NCBI GenBank assembly: GCA_034666665.1
Contig: JAXDLK010000268.1
Coordinates: 1-9,475 of the forward strand
Direction: 5' to 3'
Length of the DNA: 9,475 nt
From: JAXDLK01 sp034666665
Lineage (GTDB): Bacteria; Desulfobacterota; Binatia; JACPRU01
Shown here: piece by piece, positions 1 to 6,201 of the stretch
Layout of the letters: each line of letters starts with the position of its first letter
Position numbering within the stretch: position 1 is the stretch's first letter
Translations under genes and position numbers: made by a program
Notes under the pieces: model-generated
What the model was told of the DNA's origin: nothing
Seen by the model: only the letters and a program-made list of their open reading frames with translations
Databases searched by the model: none

Positions 1-692
1 GTCTCGCCTTCGAGGAGAACGGTGATCGGTGACGCCGCAGCGCTCTCCATCAGCCGGAAGACCTCGGCCATGGCCGGGCTGGTGCCGACGATCTCCTGGA
101 AGCGATCGCGGCGAGCGAGGTCGCGGCGGAGCGCTCCGACCTGAGCGCGGAGCCGCTCCTCCGACTCCCGCAGGCGCGCGTACAGGCGGGCATTCTCGAC
201 CGCCACCGCGACGCTTCCGGAAAGCGCCTCGAGGAACGCGAGGTCCTCGTCCGGAAATCGCGCACCGTTCCTGCGGTTGATCGCCTGGATGACCCCGATG
301 GCGCCTTGCCGGGTGAGCAGCGGAGCGGCGAGTAGCGAGCGGGTGGTGACGCCGGTCTCGCGATCCACGCCACCGTAGAACCGCGGGTCCGACTGTACGT
401 CGTCGACGCGGGTCGCGGTGCCGCCGCGGAGGACCGAGCCGGCGATGCCGCGGTCGGCCGGGAAGCGGACGCCGACCAGACGCGCGGTCACCGCGGGATC
501 GTCGGAAGCGACGTAGGGAAAGTAGAGCTCACCGGCTTCGGCGTCGAGGAGGAGCACCGACACGCCCTCCGCATCGAGGATCTCCCGGGTTTCGTTGACG
601 ACGAACGGCAAGAGCTCGTCGAGGTCGGTTCTCGCCGCGAAGGCACAGCCCAGCTGATAGAGGAGGGTGGCTCTTTCGCCGCTCGGCGTCAC
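1..692 (-). CDS. GAF-domain sigma-54-dependent transcriptional activator (partial, C-terminus off window)
   Basis: Likely an enhancer-binding protein that senses a signal through a GAF domain and drives sigma-54 RNA polymerase by ATP hydrolysis. Seen: 230 codons. A GAF fold spans about residues 24-167 (core FPADRGIAGSV at 77-87, then SLLAAPLL and GVIQAINR). A charged helical linker follows at about 168-198. From residue 199 comes the start of an AAA+ sigma-54 interaction domain: FQEIVGTSPAMAEVFRLM, then VLLEGET, which is the front of the Walker A GETGTGKE; the window ends there. No receiver domain precedes the GAF, so it is probably not a classical phosphorylation-controlled NtrC. The start is inferred as GTG at 692, because it overlaps the upstream stop as GTGA and no in-frame ATG lies nearby; its ribosome site is weak. 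It is the last visible gene of the minus-strand operon. GAF and AAA+ calls are strong; the ligand is unknown. Confidence 0.85.
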   Translation of the reverse strand, partial: MTPSGERATLLYQLGCAFAARTDLDELLPFVVNETREILDAEGVSVLLLDAEAGELYFPYVASDDPAVTARLVGVRFPADRGIAGSVLRGGTATRVDDVQSDPRFYGGVDRETGVTTRSLLAAPLLTRQGAIGVIQAINRRNGARFPDEDLAFLEALSGSVAVAVENARLYARLRESEERLRAQVGALRRDLARRDRFQEIVGTSPAMAEVFRLMESAAASPITVLLEGE

Positions 693-1237
693 TGCCGCCG
701 GATCCCGGGCAGCCCGTCGATGCTCTCGCGGTTCTTCTCCGCCCGGTACTGCTCGACTCCATCCTCGCCCTTGTGCTCGGCCCACTGGCGCAGCTGCGTT
801 CGCTCGCCGACGTACTGGTAGAGGGGCACGCCGTAACCGCACGAGTCGGTGATGCGGTCGAGCTCGACGCGGACCACCGAGCGGATGGCGAGATGGGTGG
901 GAAACCGCCCGGCGAGCTCCGCGAACGCCGCGTCCGATGCCTCGATCACCTGACCGCGCCCATGGAGCCGCATGATCTTCGGCGGGCCGTCGAACGCGCA
1001 GAAGAGAAGCACGATGCGGCCGTTCTCCCGCACGTGGGCGACGGTCTCGACGCCGCTACCGGTGAGGTCGAGATACGCGACCGTCCGGGGACCGAGAATG
1101 CGGAAGGTATCGAGACCCTTCGGCGACAGGTTGACGTGCCCGTCGGCATCGAGCGGCGCCGAGGCGACGAAGAAGAGCTTCTGCGCCGCGAGGAAGCGGG
1201 CGAGCGGCTCGTCGATCTCGTCGAAGCGCTTCGCCAT
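689..1237 (-). CDS. Pyridoxamine 5'-phosphate oxidase-like FMN-binding split-barrel protein
   Basis: A 182-residue cytosolic protein of the PNPOx-like split-barrel flavoprotein superfamily, whose members bind FMN (some F420 or haem) and carry out varied redox reactions. Seen: the N-terminal strand FFVASAPL (22-29) followed by DGHVNLSPKG (32-41), then AYLDLTGSGVETVAHV (54-69), NGRIVLLFCAFDGPPKI (72-88), LHGRG (91-95), and a C-terminal stretch with CGYGVPLYQYVGER (133-146) and SIDGLPG (172-178). I recognise this arrangement from a common bacterial family annotated only as pyridoxamine 5'-phosphate oxidase family protein. It is not the vitamin B6 enzyme PdxH, so no symbol is given. The ATG overlaps the upstream DUF427 stop by one base (TGATG), and its own stop overlaps the next GTG, so translation is probably coupled on both sides. 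The same frame stays open upstream to 2050, but that part is antisense-like noise within the cyclase gene. Confidence 0.88.
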   Translation of the reverse strand: MAKRFDEIDEPLARFLAAQKLFFVASAPLDADGHVNLSPKGLDTFRILGPRTVAYLDLTGSGVETVAHVRENGRIVLLFCAFDGPPKIMRLHGRGQVIEASDAAFAELAGRFPTHLAIRSVVRVELDRITDSCGYGVPLYQYVGERTQLRQWAEHKGEDGVEQYRAEKNRESIDGLPGIRRQ

Positions 1238-1521
1238 CAGGTCTCGACCGTCACGCCGCGCCAGAAGGCGACGTATCCCTCGACCTGCTTCGCAGCATCT
1301 TTGGTGGTCGGGTAGAACCAGGCGGCGTCGCGATTCACCTGTCCGTCGACGACCACGTCGTAGTAGCTCGCGGTGCCTTTCCACGGGCACACGGTGTGCG
1401 TCTCGCTCTCGCGCAGGTAGGCACGGTTCACCGCGCCGGGCGGGAAATACTGGTTGCCCTCGACGACCTCGCAGCGGTCGCTCTCGGCGATGACGGCGCC
1501 GTTCCAGATGGCCTTCGGCAT
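1237..1521 (-). CDS. DUF427 family protein
   Basis: A 94-residue protein matching the small DUF427 family, a compact beta-rich fold of unknown biochemical role. Seen: MPKAIWNGAVIAES at the N-terminus, EGNQYFPPGAV (21-31), the family hallmark CPWKGTASYYDV (about 45-56) and a C-terminal helix and strand ending in FWRGVTVET. Length is typical of a single-domain family member. The ATG at 1521 is well placed behind a GGAGG ribosome site, 7 bases away, and 21 bases after the stop of the cyclase-like gene. Its stop overlaps the start of the flavoprotein gene by one base. DUF427 genes are often found near oxidoreductases, which fits here, but I do not assign a reaction. Confidence 0.93.
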   Translation of the reverse strand: MPKAIWNGAVIAESDRCEVVEGNQYFPPGAVNRAYLRESETHTVCPWKGTASYYDVVVDGQVNRDAAWFYPTTKDAAKQVEGYVAFWRGVTVET

Positions 1522-1528
1522 GCGATTT

Positions 1529-1533
1529 CCTCC
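1529..1533 (-). promoter_or_regulatory. Ribosome binding site of the DUF427 gene
   Basis: The minus strand reads GGAGG here, 7 bases before the ATG at 1521. It is the strongest Shine-Dalgarno match in the minus-strand operon and fixes the DUF427 start. It falls in the 21-base gap after the cyclase-like gene, so the small downstream genes may be translated better than the giant gene whose own site is weak. Confidence 0.75.
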
Positions 1534-1542
1534 AGCGCCTGC

Positions 1543-4500
1543 TTAATCGCTGACCGGAGCTGAGTCGACGGGCTCGAGGCGCGAGAGCTCCGCGTCGACG
1601 GCTTCCGCGCGCGCCGTCGCCCCGAGCTCGGCGAAGCGGCGACGGGCCTCCTCCAGGTGCGCTCGTCGGTCGGCGGCCCGCCCCGCGAGCCCGGCGAGAT
1701 CGGCGCGCTCGATCTCCGCCTGGATCGGGATCAGGCGATCCCCGGTCTCTTCGCAGAGGGCGTCGACGCGCACGAGCTCGCGACCGATCTGTTCGTGCTC
1801 CTGGAGTCCCCGCTGGCGCCGGAGGCATTCCGCCAGCGTCAGCCGGGCGTATGCTTCCATCAGTCGCGCGTGCCGCCCGGTGGCGAGTGCGACTGCCCGG
1901 GTTGCGTGCTCCACCGCCCGGTCGCAGTCGCCTCGGCGCGCGAGCGCGAGGGCCAGATCCGTCAGGATCAGCGCCTCGGCATGCAGCGCCGTCCGGCGAT
2001 CGTGCAGGATCGCGAGCGCCTGCTCGAGAGCATTCGCCGCGGCGCCCCATTGGCCGTTCAGGTTGTGCGCCAGCCCGAGATCACGGTACGCCCAGACGCG
2101 GGAGAACGGGCTGCCGATCCTCTCGGCGATGTCGACCGCCTCGCCCGCATAGACGAGGGTGCGCTCGATCGGCTCGCACAAGGCGGCGCAGTCGATCGAA
2201 AACCCGCGGACCATGCCCAGGATCTCCGTCTCGCCGAGGCCGCGGGCGATCTCCACGGCGCGGTCGAGATCCTGACGACCCTCGGCGATTCGTCCCAAGT
2301 GCACGAGGAAGAAACCGCGGGCGGCGAGGAAGTAGACGTACGGACTGAATCCCGCCGCCGTCGATCCGACCCGCCGGTCGCCGCCCGTCAGCGCCAGCGC
2401 CTCGTCGGCAAGCGCCAGCGCAACCCGCAGGTCGCCCTGCATGAAACGGAGCTGAACGAGCGCCACCCGCAAACCGACGCGCAGCTCGAGGTCGCCCGCC
2501 TCGTCGCCGAGGCGCACGGATTCGAGAACGTGCGCGAGGGCTCCCTCGAGGTCGCCGGCGAGGCCGCGCACCGCCCCGTAGACGTTGCGGAGCGCGCTCA
2601 GCCCGACGACGTGCCCGGCGCGGCGCGCGACGGCGGCGCCCTCGTCGAAGAGCGCGGAGGCTTCAGCGTCCGTCATTCCGGTCCGCCAACCGAAGTTCAG
2701 CAGGCGCACCGCGGACCAGACCGTGAGCTCGAGAGTCTCCGGCGTCTCCGCGACGGTCGCGAGGAGCGAACGCACCTTTCGCCAGTGACGGGTCGATTCG
2801 GCGACGTTGCTGAGGCCGACCCATTCGGCGGCGCGGGCGCCCCAACGCCCCGCCTCGAGGGCATCGCCGGCGCACTCCCAGTGGTGCGACAGGAGCGCCG
2901 CCCGCTCGTCGAGGCGGTCGGGATAGAGCTCGAGAATCGTTCGCGCCACCGCTCCGTGCACGCGTGCGCGGCGCTCGGAGAGCTGCGAGCGGTAGGCGAC
3001 CTCCTGCGTCAGCGGGTGCCGGAAGGCGTACACGCATTCCGGGTGCACGGAATCGAGCTTGAGAAAACCCGCGGCGACGAGCGCATCGACGAGGCGGCGG
3101 AGATCGTCGGCCGGCAGCTCGGCCACCCGCATCAGCACCGGCTCCGGGAGCTCCTTGCCGATCACCGCCGCCACCTGCAGCAGCGTCTTCTCCGGCTCGG
3201 ACAGCCGATCGATCCGCGACGCGAGGAGCGACTGCACCGTCGGCGGGATCGTCACCTCTTCGATCGGCCGCGCCAGCCGATAGGCCCCGCGGCTGCCTTC
3301 GAGAAGCCCGGCCTCCGCGAGCGACTGCACCACCTCCTCGACGAAGAAGGGATTGCCTCCGGTGCGGGAGCGGATGCGTTCCGGCAGACCGTCGAGCGAG
3401 GCATCGCCGCCCAGGAGATCCTCCAGCAGCTCGGACAGGGCGGCCGGTCCGAGCGGCTCGAGAAGCACCTGGCGGTACTCCGGCCGGTTCACCCACGGCG
3501 CGCGATACTCGGGGCGGAAGTTCACCAGCAAGAGCGTGCGGCTTCCGGCGACGCGGTCGACCAGGTTCTCCACGTAGGCTTCGGTCGCTCCGTCGACCCA
3601 GTGCAGGTCCTCGAACAGGATCACCGCCGTCTCGCGCTCGCTGCGCGCGCGAATCAACCGGCCGACGAGCTCGAACAGCTGCTTCTGGCGCGCCTCGGGA
3701 TCCATGCGCGGAACCGGGCGCAACGGATCGGGAACGCCCATGAAGTCGAACCAGAGCGGCAGCGTCTCGCGAAAGGATTCGTCGAGGAGCACGAGCTTGC
3801 CGGCGACCTTCTCGCGCGTCGCCTGCGCGTCGTCGCGCTCGGTGACACCGAAGTACGCGCGGAACATCTCCAGCACCGGAAGGAAGGGGATCAGCTTGCC
3901 GTGTGGAACGCCCCGGCCGGCGTAGAGCGCCACACCGCGGCTGCGGCAGCGCTCGGTGAACTCGTGACAGAGGCGGCTCTTGCCGACGCCCGCGTCGGCG
4001 ACGATGCCGACGACTCCGGCGTCGCCGGCGATCGCCCGCTCGAGGGCTTCGTCGAGCGCCCGGGTTTCCGCCTCGCGCCCGACGAACCGCGAGAAGCCGC
4101 GGGAGCGCGACAGGTCGATGCGTGTGCGGAGGGGGCCGGTGCCCTCGAGCTCGTGGACACCGATCGGGCTTCGCACGCCGCGAATCGTGAACCGCCCGAG
4201 GTCTCGCAGCCGGAAGTACCCCGAGACGAGCGCCGCCGTATGCTCCGTCAGGTACACCCGGCCGGGCTCGGCGAGCTGCTCGATGCGTGCCGCGAGTCCG
4301 ACGCTGAACCCCTGCGCGGTGTAGTCCATTCTCAGGTCGTCGCCGATGCGACCGACGACCACCTCGCCGGAATTGAGGCCGGTGCGCACCGAGAAGCTGA
4401 CCCCGCGCGAGCGGCGGAGCTCGTCGGCATACCGTCGGAGCTCGACCGAGAGGTGAAGCGCCGCGTGACACGCGCGCTGCGCGTGATCCTCGTGGGCGAT

Positions 4501-4944
4501 CGGCGCGCCGAAGAGCGCCATCACACCATCGCCGGTGAACTGATTCACGGTGCCGTCGAAGCGGTGGATGCCGTCGCAGAGGATCGCGAAGAAGCGGTCG
4601 AGGATCCCGTGGAGCTCCTCGGGGTCGACGCTTTCGGCCAGGTCCATCGAGCCCTTCACGTCCGCGAACAGCACCGTCACTTGCTTGCGCTCGCCTTCGA
4701 CGGCGCTGCGGGAGACCAGGATGCGATCCGCGAGGTGCTTCGGCGTGTACGACCCGGGCGAACGAGCTCGCGCCGGAGCATCGGCCACCGCGTGGCCGCA
4801 CTCGAGACAGAACTTCGCCTCGCCAGGGAGGCGGGTGCCGCAGCGAACACAGCTCGGCACGAGGCGCGCGCCGCACGCGGCGCAGAACTTCGTGCCCGCC
4901 GGGTTCGCGTGGCCGCACGTCGCGCGGTCGCTTGCCGGCATCAT
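1543..4944 (-). CDS. Zinc-ribbon / class III nucleotidyl cyclase-like / AAA ATPase / TPR signalling protein
   Basis: An 1133-residue soluble signalling protein of the adenylate/guanylate cyclase-ATPase-TPR family. Domains seen: two zinc ribbons (residues 7-24 and 32-49); a class III cyclase domain at about 85-270; a MalT/AfsR-like P-loop ATPase with FVGRE at 287-291, a Walker A-like DAGVGKS at 317-323 and Walker B VILFEDLHW at 441-449; a winged-helix-like region to about 690; then helical TPR-type repeats to the end. Catalytic positions: metal aspartates D95 (FADVKG) and D139 (GDG) and arginine R220 are present. The purine-specifying lysine position is Q135, its partner is T209 (Thr is usual in class IIIb), and the transition-state asparagine position is G216. 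Making cAMP or cGMP is therefore uncertain. The first ribbon has Arg at position 7 in place of its first cysteine. The start is the first of two adjacent ATGs; the ribosome site is weak. No membrane segment is seen. Confidence 0.93.
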   Translation of the reverse strand: MMPASDRATCGHANPAGTKFCAACGARLVPSCVRCGTRLPGEAKFCLECGHAVADAPARARSPGSYTPKHLADRILVSRSAVEGERKQVTVLFADVKGSMDLAESVDPEELHGILDRFFAILCDGIHRFDGTVNQFTGDGVMALFGAPIAHEDHAQRACHAALHLSVELRRYADELRRSRGVSFSVRTGLNSGEVVVGRIGDDLRMDYTAQGFSVGLAARIEQLAEPGRVYLTEHTAALVSGYFRLRDLGRFTIRGVRSPIGVHELEGTGPLRTRIDLSRSRGFSRFVGREAETRALDEALERAIAGDAGVVGIVADAGVGKSRLCHEFTERCRSRGVALYAGRGVPHGKLIPFLPVLEMFRAYFGVTERDDAQATREKVAGKLVLLDESFRETLPLWFDFMGVPDPLRPVPRMDPEARQKQLFELVGRLIRARSERETAVILFEDLHWVDGATEAYVENLVDRVAGSRTLLLVNFRPEYRAPWVNRPEYRQVLLEPLGPAALSELLEDLLGGDASLDGLPERIRSRTGGNPFFVEEVVQSLAEAGLLEGSRGAYRLARPIEEVTIPPTVQSLLASRIDRLSEPEKTLLQVAAVIGKELPEPVLMRVAELPADDLRRLVDALVAAGFLKLDSVHPECVYAFRHPLTQEVAYRSQLSERRARVHGAVARTILELYPDRLDERAALLSHHWECAGDALEAGRWGARAAEWVGLSNVAESTRHWRKVRSLLATVAETPETLELTVWSAVRLLNFGWRTGMTDAEASALFDEGAAVARRAGHVVGLSALRNVYGAVRGLAGDLEGALAHVLESVRLGDEAGDLELRVGLRVALVQLRFMQGDLRVALALADEALALTGGDRRVGSTAAGFSPYVYFLAARGFFLVHLGRIAEGRQDLDRAVEIARGLGETEILGMVRGFSIDCAALCEPIERTLVYAGEAVDIAERIGSPFSRVWAYRDLGLAHNLNGQWGAAANALEQALAILHDRRTALHAEALILTDLALALARRGDCDRAVEHATRAVALATGRHARLMEAYARLTLAECLRRQRGLQEHEQIGRELVRVDALCEETGDRLIPIQAEIERADLAGLAGRAADRRAHLEEARRRFAELGATARAEAVDAELSRLEPVDSAPVSD

Positions 4945-5010
4945 CCGCTCGCTTGTAGCCCGCGCCGGGCGGCGTTCACAACGGGGTTCCGGAGTAGCAG
5001 GAACGCAACG
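4945..5010 (-). other. 66-base gap between transporter and cyclase-like gene
   Basis: This gap separates two minus-strand genes. It holds a short hairpin-capable GCCCG-CGC-CGGGC at 4958-4970 and a gttcc/ggaac pair at 4986-4990 and 5000-5004. Neither is followed by a T run, so I do not call a terminator. Whether the transporter shares a transcript with the downstream operon cannot be decided from the sequence. Confidence 0.5.
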
Positions 5011-6081
5011 TCACGACGAGTGGCGGTGGCGATGATGCGCGTCCGGCACGTGCGCATGCGCGTGCACGAAGTTCGTGTGACGATGTCGATGCACGTGCGG
5101 GTCGCCGGCAGGATCCGCGGATCCATGCTCGTGCACGTGGTGACGGTCGTGGACGTGCGCGTGGGTGTGGTCGAGCTCCTGATGCCCGTGGAGGTGAACG
5201 TGTCGTTCGCGCAGGAAGAGAACGATGCCGCCTGCCATGAGGACCGCAGCCGCGGACGCCGAGAACCCCAGGCGCTCGCCGAGGATCGCCTTCGCCGCGA
5301 GTGCGCCGAAGAAGGGGCCAGTGGCGAAGTATGCCGCTTCTCGTGCCGCGCCGACGAGCCGGAGCGCGTAGACGTCGAGGACGACGCTCGCGCCGTAGCT
5401 CACGCTGCCGAGGAGAAGTGCCGCGACGATGACGGCGGCACCCGGGAGCGCGCCTCCGGCAACCCAGAGGCCGAGGAGTAGGTTCACGCTGCCGGCGGCG
5501 AGCGTCTTCACCCGCACGACGGCGACCGGATCGTGGAGCGAGAGGCGCTGCGTCAGGTTGTTGTCGATCGCCCAGGCAGCGCAGGCGATGGCGAGGAGCA
5601 GCACGCCGGCGCCGTGAGCTCCGACCTGTCCCGGCTGGACGCTCAGCAGCAGCGCTCCGGCGACGATCAGGAGCGCTGCGGTGACTGCTTGCCGGCCGAG
5701 GTGCTCGCCGAACACCGCGGCTGCGAGCAGGATCGTGAACGGAGCCTCCAGGTTCAGGAGGAGCGCTCCGGCGACAGCGGTCGTTCGCTGCAACCCGAGG
5801 AGCATCGCCAGTGGCCCGACGACTCCCCCCGTCAGCACCACCGCGGCCATCAGCGGCAGGTCGGGGCGCCGGAGCGGCGGCTCCGTGGACGGCGAAAGCC
5901 AGCGATAGAGACCGACCGCTACTCCCGCGCCGAGATACAGGAGACCGGCGAGTACCTGCGGTGTGACTTCCCCGAGAAGGAGCTTCGCCAGGGGCGGGGA
6001 CACCCCGAAGAGCGCGGCCGCGAGGAGCCCGCACACCGCACCGCGCCGGGCGGTGGTTTGCTCCCGCTCGTTCGAGGTCAC
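5011..6081 (-). CDS. EamA/DMT-family transporter with histidine-rich C-terminal tail
   Basis: An inner-membrane permease of the drug/metabolite transporter superfamily, 356 residues from the chosen GTG. Seen: about ten hydrophobic segments forming two EamA repeats, the first beginning at RGAVCGLLAAALFGV (about 13-27), with family-like stretches such as LLLNLEAPFTILLAA and AAYFATGPFFGALAAKAILGE near the second half. The last 63 residues (from HVHLHG to the end) contain 23 histidines in HxH and HH patterns, which suggests divalent metal binding such as Ni, Co or Zn. The cargo is unknown. The frame stays open to an ATG at 6264, but that would run over the divergent kinase gene, so GTG 6081, just before the first membrane segment, is preferred; ATG 6186 is a weaker option. 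From memory, a very similar His-rich tail occurs in other EamA proteins, so the tail is probably a subfamily trait. Confidence 0.88.
   Translation of the reverse strand: MTSNEREQTTARRGAVCGLLAAALFGVSPPLAKLLLGEVTPQVLAGLLYLGAGVAVGLYRWLSPSTEPPLRRPDLPLMAAVVLTGGVVGPLAMLLGLQRTTAVAGALLLNLEAPFTILLAAAVFGEHLGRQAVTAALLIVAGALLLSVQPGQVGAHGAGVLLLAIACAAWAIDNNLTQRLSLHDPVAVVRVKTLAAGSVNLLLGLWVAGGALPGAAVIVAALLLGSVSYGASVVLDVYALRLVGAAREAAYFATGPFFGALAAKAILGERLGFSASAAAVLMAGGIVLFLRERHVHLHGHQELDHTHAHVHDRHHVHEHGSADPAGDPHVHRHRHTNFVHAHAHVPDAHHRHRHSS
5014..5202 (-). repeat. Low-complexity histidine-codon tract (transporter tail)
   Basis: This stretch encodes the last 63 residues of the transporter, 23 of them His (CAC or CAT), interspersed with Val, Arg, Ala and Asp. 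On the plus strand it reads as irregular runs of gtg and atg separated by short spacers. It is not a perfect tandem repeat. The base pattern follows from the protein composition. Confidence 0.85.
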
Positions 6082-6100
6082 GAATCCGGTGATGCCCCGT

Positions 6101-6110
6101 ACCCCGGGGT
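6101..6110. promoter_or_regulatory. Perfect 10-base palindrome upstream of the transporter
   Basis: The bases ACCCCGGGGT form a perfect palindrome 20 bases upstream of the transporter GTG, within the divergent region. It could be part of an operator or chance in GC-rich DNA. No promoter boxes could be assigned with confidence nearby. Confidence 0.3.
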
Positions 6111-6133
6111 GCGGCAACCCGGAAAGCGCAGCG

Positions 6134-6194
6134 GCGCTACGGGAGGCCTGCGGGCATTTGGCTGCGCCGGTAGCGCGCCGTAGCATGGCTACGG
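6134..6194. promoter_or_regulatory. Clustered inverted repeats (GCTACGG / CCGTAGC) before the kinase gene
   Basis: Four related heptamers lie in 61 bases. CCGTAGC (6178-6184) and GCTACGG (6188-6194) form a perfect 7-base inverted repeat around ATG, 7 bases before the kinase start. GCTACGG recurs at 6136-6142, and a one-mismatch CGGTAGC at 6168-6174. In addition GCGCTAC (6134-6140) pairs perfectly with GTAGCGC (6170-6176). The array could be protein-binding half-sites for control of the divergent genes. In RNA the proximal repeat could form a 7-base-pair hairpin next to the kinase ribosome site. No experimental basis; the repeats themselves are read directly. Confidence 0.5.
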
Positions 6195-6201
6195 ACGTAC
6201 G

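Noticed and set aside
1238..2050. Upstream extension of the flavoprotein gene to 2050
   Set aside because: The extension lies in the wrong frame of the cyclase and DUF427 genes and is Arg/Gly/Ala-rich; the family begins at MAKRF with a TGATG junction.
2663..4918. Minus-strand open frame of 751 codons within the cyclase gene
   Set aside because: It is a frame-shifted shadow, rich in Arg, Gly and Ala, and lacks any motif; the real frame shows clear domains throughout.
5014..5202. Possible CRISPR or tandem repeat array
   Set aside because: The repeated gtg/atg texture is explained by histidine codons in the transporter tail; there is no fixed repeat unit or spacer length.
1657..5481. Plus-strand open frame of 1274 codons opposite the cyclase and transporter genes
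   Set aside because: It is codon-aligned antisense to both genes, which share one frame. Stops there need TTA, CTA or TCA codons in the real genes, and these are very rare in GC-rich DNA. It ends exactly opposite a rare CTA leucine codon of the transporter. The product is Arg/Glu-rich with no family features.
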